This document shows, piece by piece, positions 8,643 through 18,116 of a DNA stretch of 64,000 nucleotides. The position numbers were made by a program, and so were the translations under genes. Numbering within the stretch: the stretch's first letter is position 1; each line of letters begins with the position of its first letter. Source of the DNA: an uncultured Acidobacteriota bacterium (GTDB taxonomy: Bacteria > Acidobacteriota > CAIWXX01). The stretch is from assembly GCA_903916735.1 (NCBI GenBank), contig CAIWXX010000120.1, positions 1-64,000 of the forward strand, given 5' to 3'. The notes under the pieces are model-generated. The model did no database searches, had not been told where the DNA came from, and worked only from the letters and a program-made list of their open reading frames with translations.

Positions 8643-9012
8643 GAGGGATTACCAACTCAGGTACAACCGCGCTAAGTGAGACGGGTCATAGACAATTCAT
8701 TTTCATGATAGGTGCATTCCTAGGAGAGAGTGGAATAGCTTAGTTCGCTTCATCAGCCTGTAGCAGTAGTATAAAATTGAGATCAGGAGTGATCAAAAGG
8801 CAGTCAAGGCGCTTCTATCGCTCCACTGGAGTTACCGCTTCAAACCCGATCATACGACGAAGGGCTTTGCCCCCGGCTGCATTCTGCCACCCCATCAGGG
8901 CTTGGTAGAATCAGAGCTTTCTTTGCATCTCATCATTAACCTCGCAAATCGTCGTTGCATCTCATTCATTCGTTGATGCCCCTCTCCACTTGACCTACAA
9001 TATCCCTCAGCC
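8643..9012. other. Divergent intergenic region between cas5 and the kinase gene
   Basis: No convincing gene lies in these 370 bp. The left edge carries the cas promoter. The right edge has TTGATG (8973-8978), a 17-nt gap and TACAAT (8996-9001), a possible plus-strand promoter only 11 nt before the kinase ATG, which would give a leaderless or nearly leaderless mRNA. The middle shows nothing recognisable. Confidence 0.4.
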
Positions 9013-12000
9013 ATGAGTGAAACAGATTTGAAAGCGCCAGAGCCATCAGGCGGAAGGCCGGAGGGGGAACAGAAAAAGCCTTCTTTGCAGGCTCCCGCTG
9101 ATCCCGATCGCACTGCCATCATGGCCGACGGCGAAGGGCCGGCAACTGCAGCTGTCTTGCCATCGACGCAACTCCCGAAAACCGCTGCATCACGAACTCC
9201 CCTTGCATTCCAACCCGGCGATGTCATTGCCGGACGTTACTCGGTCATCGGGCTGTTGGGCCGCGGTGGAATGGGGGATGTTTACGAGGTTGAGGATCAG
9301 GCACTCAGGGAACGGGTCGCATTAAAAACGATTCGACCGGATACTGGATCCGACGACGATCGGGATGCAATGGAGAGGTTCAGGCGCGAAGTGAACCTGG
9401 CTCGCAAGATCTCGCATCCCAACGTCTGTCGCATCTTCGATATCGGCCATCATCGCCCGGCCGCGGACGATTCACCGGAGATCACTTTCCTGACGATGGA
9501 GCTGCTGCGCGGCATCACCATCACCGAGCATCTCAAGCGGCATGGCCGTTTTTCCACGATTGACGCCTTTCCCATCATCTCTCAGATGGCCGAAGCTCTT
9601 ACAGCGGCACATAGCGCCGGCATTATTCACCGCGATTTCAAGAGCTCAAATGTGATTTTGGTTCCGTCGCCGGCAGGCGGACCGCAGCAAGGAGATCGCG
9701 CCGTCATCACGGACTTCGGCCTGGCTCGAAGCATCTCCGCCGGCGATCAGGCAGCCATGACGATCACGGCAACCGGGTTCGTCGTGGGGACAGCCGCATA
9801 CATGGCACCGGAACAGGTGCAGGGCAACGCCGTCACGGCAGCGGCTGATATTTATGCACTCGGCATCGTCATCTACGAAATGATGACGGGACAGATTCCC
9901 TTTACAGGCGTGACGCCTCTGTCAACCGCCGTCAAGCGACTGAACGAATCCCCGCCTCCTCCACGCTCGCATGCACCCGATCTGCCTCCCCATTGGGAGG
10001 CGACCATTCTTCGCTGCCTCGAACGAGATCCCGCAAATCGCTTCGCGGCCGCCTTCGATATTCCCAGGGCTTTTGCCGGAGAGACATCTGCTTCAAGTCC
10101 ACAACATCGACGGCATCAGCTGAAGCGACTGGCCATTATGGCGGCACTTCTACTCGCCGTGACCGCCGCCTGCCTGGTTTTCGCCAAACTGTTCCATCGA
10201 GCTCCGCCAAAAATTCCTCTCGCGGCATCCGTCTCCACAAAAGCGCGGCCGTCGATTGCCATCCTTGGATTCAAGAACCTCTCGGGCAAGCCCGACGTTG
10301 CATGGCTCTCGACGGCTTTTTGCGAAATGCTTGGAACGGAGCTCTCCATCGGCGAAAAAGTACGGATGATACCCGGAGAAAACATCGCTCGCGCGAAAAT
10401 CGAACTCTCTGTGCCCGAGAGCGACAGCCTTGCCCGGGACACCCTGGCGCGACTCGCCTCCAATCTCGGCACCGACCTCGTCATCCTCGGTTCCTATCTG
10501 GTCCTCGAGGGAGGCAACTCCCGTCAGATCCGCCTTGACATCAGGCTCCAGGATGCGTCCACCGGCGACACGATCGCCGCCATCCCTGTGATTGGAAGTG
10601 AAGGGAAGCTCTTTGATCTGATCGCGAAGGCCGGCAGCAATCTTCGTGAGAAGCTCGGCGCCGCTTCGACAACAGCGGCCAGCACAGACAGCGTCGGAAT
10701 ATCGATGCCGTCGATTCCGGAAGCCGCGCGGTATTATTCCGAGGGACTGGCGAAGCTCCGGCTCTTCGATGCGCTCGGCGCGCGCGATCTCCTCGAGAAG
10801 GCCGTCGCGGCGGACCCCAATTATCCTCAGGCACATTCCGCTCTTGCCGAAGCCTGGTCCGCTCTCGGCTATGAAAACAGGTCAACCGACGAAGCCCGCA
10901 TTGCCGTGGATCTCAGTTCGAAACTTCCGCGCGAAGAGCGCCTGCTGATCGAAGCTCGGTATCGCGCCGCCAACAAGGAATGGGAAAAGGCCGCCGATCT
11001 GTATCGCACGCTCTTCGGCTTCTTCCCCGACAATCTCGAATACGGCCTCCTGCTCGCAGACGCTCAAACAGCCGCCGGCAAAGGCTCCGACGCATTGATC
11101 ACAGTTGATTCTCTGCGAAAACTGTCTTCTCCCGAACGCGACGATCCTCGAATCGATCTCTCCGAATCCGGAGCCGCCTTTTCGCTGTCGGATTTTAGGC
11201 GCCAGCAGGCCGCGGCCGGTCGAGCCGCTCAGAAAGGTCGAGCTCGTGGCGCTCGACTGCTCGTCGCCAGAGCGCGCCTCCGCGAAGGAGTGGCCTATCG
11301 CAATCTCGGCGATCTGAAAGCGGCCGCTGCAGCAGCGGACGAAGCCCGCCGGATCTATGCGGACGCGGGTGATCGCGGTGGAGTTGCCTGGGCACTCAAC
11401 AACCTCGCCAACATCTTCGACGACGAAGGCAACCGGCCTGAAGCGAAAGCGATGTTCGAAGAGGTGCTCGCCGTCTACCGTGAGACAGGTGACAAGAGCG
11501 GAATTGCTCTCGCTCTCGGAAATATCGCCAGCGTCCTGCTCAACGAAGGAAAGCCTGCCGATAGCAAGAAGATGCTCGAAGAGTCCATCCGGCTCTATCG
11601 GGAGATCGGAGACAAACGAGGCGCTGCCTGGGAATTGAATACGATCGCCATCGTCTTCAAATACGAAGGGGATTTGGCGGCGGCGCAGAAAGCATATGAA
11701 GAGTCGCTTGAGCTCTATCGCCGGAACGGCGAGAGGAGCGGCATCGCGACCGAGCTGACCAACCTCGCCGGTTTGCTCACCTCCACGGGAGACCTCGGAT
11801 CCGCCAGGACGATGCTGAATGAATCAATCGCAACGTTTCGCGCGATCGACGAAGTATCCGGTGTTGCTGCGACGCAGGCAATGATAGGGGATCTCCTGAC
11901 CATCCAGGGAGATCTTTCACAAGCCAGGAAGAACTACGAGGAAGCCGTTGAAATTTGTCGTCGGATCGATGACCAGGGTGACTTGGGGATCGCTCTTTTC

Positions 12001-12615
12001 GGCATCGGCGAAGTCCTCCTGGCTGAGGGTGATATCGCGGGAGCGCGGAAGAAACACGAGGAGGCGCTCTCGTTGAGGACGGATATCGGTGAGAAGGCAG
12101 GGGTTGCCGAGAGCCAACGGGCACTGGCCTCAGTTATCATAGAAGAGGCTCAGTATGCGGAGGCGGAATCGAAGGCGAGTGCGGCTGTTGCGGTCTACCG
12201 TGACGAAAAAATGATCGTGTACGAAGCATCCGCCCAGGCCGTGCTCGCACTCGCTCGACTGGCACAAGGGAATAACACCGGAGCACGGGAGGCGATCAAT
12301 CGAGCCACCATGCTGATGGAAAGAAGCCAGGACATGATGACGCGCTTGACTGTTTCAATCGCTGCCGCCCGCGTGCTGACATCAACCCGGCAACACGATA
12401 CTGCGCGGAGAAAACTTGAGGCGATCATCGAGGAAGCCACGCGAGCGGGGATCGTCACAATTCAATTCGATGCGCGCCTGGCACTCGCCGAAGCCGAAAT
12501 GGCATCCGGCGATAAAGCGGCGGGGCGGAAGCAATTGGAAGCTCTTGTAAGCGAATCTCGTGCAAAGGGGTTTGGATTGATAGCTCGCAAAGCACAGGCC
12601 GCTGCCGGCAGATGA
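9013..12615 (+). CDS. Membrane Ser/Thr protein kinase with FlgO/TolB-like and TPR domains
   Basis: The product is 1200 aa. A Hanks-type kinase spans about residues 75-350: glycine loop GRGGMG at 83-88, ATP lysine K105, catalytic HRD at 206-208, DFG at 234-236, and GTAAYMAPEQ. One transmembrane helix follows at about 373-394. Residues 410-520 resemble the nucleotide-cyclase-associated/FlgO-like segment that many such kinases carry (SIAILGFKNLSGKPDVAWLS). From about 570 to the end are TPRs, including a run of kinesin-light-chain-type 40-residue repeats (for example NNLANIFDDEGNRPEAKAMF). If the helix is a single pass, the TPR part lies outside the cytoplasm. No SD precedes the ATG; a promoter 11 nt upstream suggests leaderless translation. 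It stands alone between the cas operon and the DUF362 cluster. Confidence 0.9.
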   Translation: MSETDLKAPEPSGGRPEGEQKKPSLQAPADPDRTAIMADGEGPATAAVLPSTQLPKTAASRTPLAFQPGDVIAGRYSVIGLLGRGGMGDVYEVEDQALRERVALKTIRPDTGSDDDRDAMERFRREVNLARKISHPNVCRIFDIGHHRPAADDSPEITFLTMELLRGITITEHLKRHGRFSTIDAFPIISQMAEALTAAHSAGIIHRDFKSSNVILVPSPAGGPQQGDRAVITDFGLARSISAGDQAAMTITATGFVVGTAAYMAPEQVQGNAVTAAADIYALGIVIYEMMTGQIPFTGVTPLSTAVKRLNESPPPPRSHAPDLPPHWEATILRCLERDPANRFAAAFDIPRAFAGETSASSPQHRRHQLKRLAIMAALLLAVTAACLVFAKLFHRAPPKIPLAASVSTKARPSIAILGFKNLSGKPDVAWLSTAFCEMLGTELSIGEKVRMIPGENIARAKIELSVPESDSLARDTLARLASNLGTDLVILGSYLVLEGGNSRQIRLDIRLQDASTGDTIAAIPVIGSEGKLFDLIAKAGSNLREKLGAASTTAASTDSVGISMPSIPEAARYYSEGLAKLRLFDALGARDLLEKAVAADPNYPQAHSALAEAWSALGYENRSTDEARIAVDLSSKLPREERLLIEARYRAANKEWEKAADLYRTLFGFFPDNLEYGLLLADAQTAAGKGSDALITVDSLRKLSSPERDDPRIDLSESGAAFSLSDFRRQQAAAGRAAQKGRARGARLLVARARLREGVAYRNLGDLKAAAAAADEARRIYADAGDRGGVAWALNNLANIFDDEGNRPEAKAMFEEVLAVYRETGDKSGIALALGNIASVLLNEGKPADSKKMLEESIRLYREIGDKRGAAWELNTIAIVFKYEGDLAAAQKAYEESLELYRRNGERSGIATELTNLAGLLTSTGDLGSARTMLNESIATFRAIDEVSGVAATQAMIGDLLTIQGDLSQARKNYEEAVEICRRIDDQGDLGIALFGIGEVLLAEGDIAGARKKHEEALSLRTDIGEKAGVAESQRALASVIIEEAQYAEAESKASAAVAVYRDEKMIVYEASAQAVLALARLAQGNNTGAREAINRATMLMERSQDMMTRLTVSIAAARVLTSTRQHDTARRKLEAIIEEATRAGIVTIQFDARLALAEAEMASGDKAAGRKQLEALVSESRAKGFGLIARKAQAAAGR

Positions 12616-12763
12616 CTGATCGGCTGAGCACTTCCATGAATCCGCCCACGCCACCTTCCACACGCCTCGCCATCGGGCCGGGCAACTCCGAACCATGTCT
12701 TTCTCATGATTCCCATCACTGCCTGATGATGTTCATCACAAATTCATCGCCAACGAGTTCGAC

Positions 12764-13810
12764 ATGATGCAGAATAGAAATAGTATGAATCGGCGGAAAT
12801 TTTTGGAGACAACGACGGCGCTGGCCGCGGGCTTCGCAATCAACCCCGCTTCCGCGTTGATGGCGTCGCCTCAAAAAGGCCGGGTCATTTCGGTCTTTCA
12901 TCCTCGATCCGTACAAGCCGGGCGACACATCAGCGGCCCAGCCGTGCAGCAGATGCTTCGCCAGGGGTTGAAAGCGTTAACCGGTGACGAACGGCCCTGG
13001 AGTCGATGGATTCATCCGGGCGACCAGGTCGGGTTGAAGATCAATACGCTCGGCCGCCCTTTTCTTGTCACTCATCCCGAGTTGATACAGGCGGTTATTG
13101 ACGAATTGAAGGAGTTTGGGATCAAGGAGAATCGAATCATTGTCTGGGATCGCTTTGAACAGCACATGCGAGATGCTCGGTTCGTCCTCAACTCGACCAA
13201 CCAGGGAGTTCGATATCTGGCGACGGAGGGCGATCGAGGTGGCCCCATGCGCCTCGACGAAAAAGCTTCGTATCGATCGGTTCTCGATCAAGAACAGGAA
13301 CGTGAAGCCGGCAGCGCCGTTTCCAGGATCTCGACCATCTTTACACAGGAGTGCGACAAAATAATCAACATGGCAATTTTGAAAGACCACGTCGCCACCG
13401 GCGTGACGCTCTGCTTGAAAAACCTGGCATTCGGAATCACCGACAATAACAACCGCTTTCACGGCATCGATCATGTCGGGCCTTTCATCGCCGATATCTG
13501 CGCCCTCCCTATCGTTAAAAAGAAAGTCGTCCTGCATATTCTCGACGGGCTGGAAGGTTGCTTCAACAATGGGCCGATTCCCCGCAGTCCCAGTTCATTT
13601 TTCACACCTCAAACCATCTGGCTTGGGAACGACCCCGTCGCCGTCGATTCTATCGGGCGCGGCATCATTGAAGATCAGCGGCGAGCGAAAGGACTGCCAT
13701 CCCTCGCTTCCCTCAAGAAACCCGTCGGCTATATCGAATTGGCATCGACAAAAGGAGTGGGCGAATGCAATCTCGACCAGATCAGTATCGAGAAGATTTC
13801 CATAGTGTGA
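12764..13810 (+). CDS. Tat-exported DUF362 domain protein
   Basis: The product is 348 aa. A twin-arginine signal (MNRRKFLETTTALAAGFAIN) opens the protein at about residue 8; a second ATG at 12785 would start exactly there. The body is DUF362-like (WIHPGDQVGLKINTLG, CDKIINMAILKDHVATGVT, LHILDGLEGCFNNGP, WLGNDPVAVDSIG). DUF362 proteins are poorly characterised; some carry Fe-S clusters, but no ferredoxin-type cysteine cluster is visible here. Tat export suggests it folds, perhaps with a cofactor, before leaving the cytoplasm. The stop overlaps the likely GTG start of the next gene. Confidence 0.85.
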   Translation: MMQNRNSMNRRKFLETTTALAAGFAINPASALMASPQKGRVISVFHPRSVQAGRHISGPAVQQMLRQGLKALTGDERPWSRWIHPGDQVGLKINTLGRPFLVTHPELIQAVIDELKEFGIKENRIIVWDRFEQHMRDARFVLNSTNQGVRYLATEGDRGGPMRLDEKASYRSVLDQEQEREAGSAVSRISTIFTQECDKIINMAILKDHVATGVTLCLKNLAFGITDNNNRFHGIDHVGPFIADICALPIVKKKVVLHILDGLEGCFNNGPIPRSPSSFFTPQTIWLGNDPVAVDSIGRGIIEDQRRAKGLPSLASLKKPVGYIELASTKGVGECNLDQISIEKISIV

Positions 13811-14346
13811 TTCCACAGCGAGGTCTCATCGGCGGGACATGCATCGCGCTTTTCATGCTCGTGATGATCGGCACTGCCGGCGCTGCTCCTGAAGGGCCCT
13901 CCTCGAAGCACTTTCTCCCTCAGACTCTCCCCCCGGGATTCTCCTACGCGAAGCAGCCGGAATTCTACGGCACGAGTGAACACAAATCCCAAGACGGTTC
14001 AATTTTCGATTATATCGACGGCGGCGGGATCATTTATATCAACCATGGTTTCCGCGAAGTCACGCATCTCGTCCTGCAGGATCCGAAAAAAAACTCGGTG
14101 ACTCTTGATATTTACGATATGGTCAACAGCAACAATGCGCAAGCTGCATTCGACGATGAAATGATCTGCCCCAAGGGCGATGTGAAAATCAACGTCGGGA
14201 CGCAGTGCAAATCATATGCGTATCCCCCTGAATATCTTCTGTATTTCGTGAAAGACAAATATTTGGTCTCTCTGGCCGTCAGCGACGACACTCTGGCCGA
14301 GACACTCCGGCAGTTTTCAACATCTCTCTATCAGGATCTTCGATGA
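13807..14346 (+). CDS. Small secreted protein, DUF6599-like
   Basis: The product is about 179 aa from a GTG at 13807 that overlaps the previous stop (GTGA), which suggests coupled translation; an upstream ATG at 13765 would add 14 residues. A hydrophobic signal segment (GGTCIALFMLVMIGTAGA) is followed by a mature domain with FDYIDGGGIIYINHGFREVTH and SVTLDIYDMVNSNNAQAAF. This IDGG...Y..YGF-like pattern is seen in a family of predicted periplasmic proteins of unknown function (DUF6599); the family name is given from memory. It sits between two DUF362 genes, so a shared task in the cell envelope is likely. Confidence 0.65.
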   Translation: MIPQRGLIGGTCIALFMLVMIGTAGAAPEGPSSKHFLPQTLPPGFSYAKQPEFYGTSEHKSQDGSIFDYIDGGGIIYINHGFREVTHLVLQDPKKNSVTLDIYDMVNSNNAQAAFDDEMICPKGDVKINVGTQCKSYAYPPEYLLYFVKDKYLVSLAVSDDTLAETLRQFSTSLYQDLR

Positions 14347-14414
14347 ATATCGGTGAGTCCACACGGCGCGACCATTGCGCATGACATGAGCGTTCGTGAA
14401 CGCAAGGAGACATC

Positions 14415-15374
14415 ATGAAGAAGAAATTGAACAGGCGCGAATTCCTTAAGTCAACCTCAATCGCCATTGCCGGACTGGGGGCGGTCTCTCATTCTTTCAA
14501 TTTTCCCGCCTTCGCCTCTTCTCTCTCCGGCAAATCGAAAGTCATTCTGGCTCGCGGCGACGCCGTTATTTCCAACCGCAACGTCTGCAATCCTCAACAG
14601 ACAGCGGCTCTCTTTGACAAAGCTCTCTTGACACTCACTGGAAAGGGCAACGCCAAAGAGGCCTGGGCTGCCATCGGACTTGCGCCCAGTGACACGGTCG
14701 CCATCAAAGTGAATTGCAACAATTGGACCATTCTTCTTGCTCCGCACAAGGAGCTGGTCGGCGCGCTCTGTTCGAGTCTGATGCAAGTGATTCCCGAGAA
14801 CAACATCATTTTTTATGAACGAACGACGTCCGATCTCATTGACGGAGGGTTTCAAGCGAACAAGAGCAATCGCGGAGTCAGGTATTTTGGCAACGATGAA
14901 GGCGGCGGGTATCATCCGCAGGAGAGGCTCACGCGAATCATCACCGACACGAGCACCAAGATCATCAATCTGGCTTCCTTGAAGTGCGTTGATTTCCCAT
15001 TTGGAGCCAGCGTGTTCATGAAAAACCATATCGGCAGCCTGGTGGACGAGGACATGCCGCGATGTCATGGCAATCATCGCTTTCTGGCGGGAGTATCGTC
15101 CAGACCCAGCATCAAGAATAAGGCCATCCTGGCGCTCGGAGACGGCCTGCGGGCAACGTTTCAGCGAGGAGTCCCGTGGTATTGGGGGGGAATCGTCATG
15201 GGACAGGACTCGGTCGCGGCTGAATATGCGGCGATTCAGGTCATGAATGAAAAGCGATCTCAGGAAGGAATCGCCAAGATGGAAACACCTGAATATTTGC
15301 GTTTGGCCGAAAGCGAATTCGGCCTCGGGACCTGCAATCCCGAGAAAATCGATATGGTCAAGATTTCCATTTAA
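14415..15374 (+). CDS. Tat-exported DUF362 domain protein, second copy
   Basis: The product is 319 aa. It starts with a twin-arginine signal (KKLNRREFLKSTSIAIAGLG) after a good Shine-Dalgarno, AAGGAG, 7 nt before the ATG. It is homologous to the protein at 12764-13810 along its length: the SDTVAIKVNCNNWT, NRGVRYFGNDEGGG and TSTKIINLASLKCVDFPFGA segments match equivalent parts there, and both end with an 'E.D(M/Q)..I(K)IS' tail. The pair is probably an old duplication. The role is unknown; both would act outside the cytoplasmic membrane. Confidence 0.83.
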   Translation: MKKKLNRREFLKSTSIAIAGLGAVSHSFNFPAFASSLSGKSKVILARGDAVISNRNVCNPQQTAALFDKALLTLTGKGNAKEAWAAIGLAPSDTVAIKVNCNNWTILLAPHKELVGALCSSLMQVIPENNIIFYERTTSDLIDGGFQANKSNRGVRYFGNDEGGGYHPQERLTRIITDTSTKIINLASLKCVDFPFGASVFMKNHIGSLVDEDMPRCHGNHRFLAGVSSRPSIKNKAILALGDGLRATFQRGVPWYWGGIVMGQDSVAAEYAAIQVMNEKRSQEGIAKMETPEYLRLAESEFGLGTCNPEKIDMVKISI

Positions 15375-15465
15375 GAGACGCGAGGTGAACAAGCGTCAAG
15401 CTGCCTGACTGGGCATCAGCGTCCCATTTGCGGGTCAGTCGCGATACAATAGAGGCATCGCGATC

Positions 15466-16482
15466 ATGATCAACAGACAGGCCCGTGCCAAGATGCTCCC
15501 GCTGGGCAAGCTGCCTCCACTGCTGCTCTCGCAATTCCTCTCAACGCTCAGCGCCGGATCCGGTGGACACGGCGATCGTATCATCATCGGGCCGGGGGTG
15601 GGGCTCGACTGCGCCGTCGTTGAATTCGGCGATCGATGTCTTGTTGCCAAAACCGACCCGATCACATTTGCATCGGATGAGATCGGTTGGTACGCAGTGC
15701 AGATCAACGCCAATGATATCGCCTGTTCCGGTGCTGAACCACTCTTTTTCCTCGTCACCATCCTGTTGCCAGAAGCGCCCGGCAACGCGGAACTCGCTCG
15801 CCTTGTTTTCAACCAGATTCGCACGGCCTGTTCTGAGTTGGGTGTCGCTCTCATCGGCGGGCACACGGAAATCACCCAGGGAATCAGCCGCCCCATCGTG
15901 GTCGGAACGATGTTGGGAGAGGTGGCCAAGGACAGGCTGATCACATCCGCCGGTGCAAGACCGGGTGATCAGGTGTTGCTGACGAAGGGCTATCCGATCG
16001 AAGCTGTCTCAATCATTGCCCGTGAAGCCGCCGGAAGACTCGGGAATCCGGATCCCGTTTTTCTCCAACGATGCAGGGCATTTCTGCAGACGCCAGGAAT
16101 CAGCGTCGTCAGAGATGCGCGCATCGCACTCGGGGCCGGCACCGTCACGGCGATGCACGACCCGACGGAAGGAGGGATTGCTACGGGGCTCTGGGAGATT
16201 GCCGAAGCATCCAACTGCGGAATTGAAATCCGCGTTGATGCATTGCCGTTGCTGCCTGAAGGTGAAATTCTCTGCCGCCTGTTGCACCTCGATCCAATCG
16301 GCTGCATCGCATCAGGCGCTCTACTCTTGACTGTGCCCGAATCGGATGCCGTGTGCATCAAAGCGGCTCTGGAGAAAAACGGCATTCCTGCTCACGTGAT
16401 CGGCCGCGTCACAGAGGGGTGTAGCGTGAATGTGCATCGCCCGGAGCGAGACGAATTGACACGCCTCTTTTCACCGACATGA
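15466..16482 (+). CDS. HypE-like AIR synthase-fold protein without the C-terminal cysteine
   Basis: The product is 338 aa with both halves of the PurM/HypE fold: an N-terminal AIRS domain (GPGVGLDCAVVEFGD, DEIGWYAVQINANDIACSG, GGHTEITQGIS) and a C-terminal one (MHDPTEGGIATGLWEIAEAS). True HypE ends in a cysteine that carries the cyano ligand for [NiFe] hydrogenase maturation; this protein ends LTRLFSPT and has no such cysteine. No other hyp gene is near. It is better called an AIR-synthase-related ATP-binding protein of unknown substrate. A start at 15493 (MLPLGKLPPLLLSQFL) is also plausible, as relatives often begin that way. A TACAAT box lies at 15445-15450. Confidence 0.8.
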   Translation: MINRQARAKMLPLGKLPPLLLSQFLSTLSAGSGGHGDRIIIGPGVGLDCAVVEFGDRCLVAKTDPITFASDEIGWYAVQINANDIACSGAEPLFFLVTILLPEAPGNAELARLVFNQIRTACSELGVALIGGHTEITQGISRPIVVGTMLGEVAKDRLITSAGARPGDQVLLTKGYPIEAVSIIAREAAGRLGNPDPVFLQRCRAFLQTPGISVVRDARIALGAGTVTAMHDPTEGGIATGLWEIAEASNCGIEIRVDALPLLPEGEILCRLLHLDPIGCIASGALLLTVPESDAVCIKAALEKNGIPAHVIGRVTEGCSVNVHRPERDELTRLFSPT

Positions 16483-16868
16483 CTCATACGGTCGGGAAAT
16501 TTGGAGTAAAGATTAGTCCTTCAACGCAATGAATTCACGTCGCGACGCATTGAGAAAAAGACAACCACGCAGCAAGAGAGTGGACACCATTGCGTGGATC
16601 GTCTTCGAAGGGCCTGCCGGGTCTCTTGGGATGGCACTTCACTCTCATCCGGAGGAAAAGGGTTTATTCACATTGGACATCGACGTGGGCGAATCAAGCG
16701 GCGTTCGCCATGCCCATGCAGCACATGCTTTGTTGTGTGCAGTCTGCCTTCTCAGCGCCGGATCGGGGCTTCACGTTCACTCTCCGCCACGTCGAGGACT
16801 TGTGATACAATACGGCGCGTGTCTTAAGCAACTTCGAGGCATGTCGGATCGGTATCAAGGGTAAGAGC
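16483..16868. other. Intergenic region, no supported gene
   Basis: This region holds a 111-codon frame (16529-16864) with a composition unlike its neighbours and no recognisable domain or SD, so it is not called. TGTGATACAAT at 16801-16811 resembles an extended -10 element and could serve the gene at 16869, whose SD is the AAGGGTAAG just upstream. Confidence 0.4.
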
Positions 16869-18116
16869 ATGGATATTCACAAGATCAAAGACAGAATCGT
16901 CGCCGATGTAAAGGCCGAACTGGCCACCAAATTACAGGATCTCCAAGAGGAGATCGCCCGAATCAAAGAGATGATGAATTCGGCTTACGATGTAATCGGG
17001 CACAAGACGCGGTTTTCGATTGACAGAGACATCGAGCGGATTGTGGAGAAGCACCTGCGCGAGATAGAGATACCCGCTCCTGTATCGGCCGCCGGTACTC
17101 CCGATGAACCCGATGCTCATCTCTTTGAAACTCTTCAAGCGATCGACCATGGGCGTTCGCAGATCGAGATTCTGACGACTCTGGTAAACGCTGTTCAGCT
17201 TCTGACGCCACGCGTTCTTCTCCTTGTGGCCAAGGGTGAAACGCTTGTCGGCTGGAGCGGCAAAGGGTTGAATCGGACCGATGCCGAGATCAAGCGTATG
17301 GCGATCACGCTGAATGTTCCCTCCAGCTTAAAACACGTCGTCGATACCAACGAGTTTTTCTGGGGAGAAGCCGGGTCGCATTCCGGCAACACATCGCTCT
17401 TTTCCGTACTTGGCGGCGGCGCGCCCAAGGAGATCCTCGTCACTCCTCTCCTCATCAAGGGCAAATCTGTCGCCATATTGTACTGCGATGATGGCGGCAC
17501 GGAGGGCGCGTTGAAGTCCGTCGAACGTGTCAAGATACTGGCATGGGCGACATCGACAACGCTGGATGCACTTCCCTACCGGGCTAAAGTCACACGCCCG
17601 TTGCCGCCGGCCGCGGCGCAGCCTCAGCCACCGGCGGCTCCTCCTCCTCCTCCTCCTGAAGCCGTGCGCGCACCTGCCGCCGCCCCGCATCCGCGGCCCG
17701 CACTTATCTCTGAGCCGCCGACACTTTCCGGTATCAAACCGATCAGTGTCCCACAGATGAAGCCGCAAGACCCCAGGTCGATGACTCATCCGGAACTCGC
17801 CCTGAAAGCCCAAGAGGAGCAGCGAGTCGCCGATCACCTCGCAGGCCTATCGCCGGAGGACAAGAAGCGGCATGATGATGCGAAGCGGCTGGCGCGAGTT
17901 CTCGTTGCCGACCTTATCCTTTATCACCGCACAGACGTGGAGCTCGGCCGGAGAAACAACGACCTCTATAAAAGGCTCCAACAGGACATCGATCGATCGA
18001 GGGAAGCCTACCGCGAGCGCATCGGGCCTGAACTTGCGGCCAAGACCAATTATCTTTATGACGAGCTGGTGAAAACTCTTGCTGACGGCCATCCTGAAGC
18101 TCTGGCCGGCTACTGA
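16869..18116 (+). CDS. GAF-like domain protein with proline-rich linker
   Basis: The product is 415 aa. An N-terminal coiled coil (residues 1-45) and a region with RFSIDRDIERIVEKHLREIE lead into a GAF-like sensory domain at about 90-240 (VLLLVAKGETLVGWSGKGL, LLIKGKSVAILYCDDGG). A linker of mostly Pro and Ala (about 240-285, with a run of seven prolines) joins it to a helical C-terminal domain (DAKRLARVLVADLILYHRTDVELG, then NNDLYKRLQQDIDRSR). That C-terminal motif recurs at the end of many sensory and zinc-ribbon proteins of Acidobacteriota and deltaproteobacteria, as far as I recall. The likely role is signalling; ligand and partner are unknown. Its 3' end overlaps the next gene. Confidence 0.7.
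   Translation: MDIHKIKDRIVADVKAELATKLQDLQEEIARIKEMMNSAYDVIGHKTRFSIDRDIERIVEKHLREIEIPAPVSAAGTPDEPDAHLFETLQAIDHGRSQIEILTTLVNAVQLLTPRVLLLVAKGETLVGWSGKGLNRTDAEIKRMAITLNVPSSLKHVVDTNEFFWGEAGSHSGNTSLFSVLGGGAPKEILVTPLLIKGKSVAILYCDDGGTEGALKSVERVKILAWATSTTLDALPYRAKVTRPLPPAAAQPQPPAAPPPPPPEAVRAPAAAPHPRPALISEPPTLSGIKPISVPQMKPQDPRSMTHPELALKAQEEQRVADHLAGLSPEDKKRHDDAKRLARVLVADLILYHRTDVELGRRNNDLYKRLQQDIDRSREAYRERIGPELAAKTNYLYDELVKTLADGHPEALAGY

Noticed and set aside
10150-10836. 228-codon minus frame inside the kinase gene
   Set aside because: Antisense shadow; the plus frame carries the FlgO-like and TPR sequence.
16529-16864. 111-codon plus frame before the GAF-like gene
   Set aside because: No SD, no recognisable domain, composition unlike neighbours; more likely chance in GC-rich DNA.
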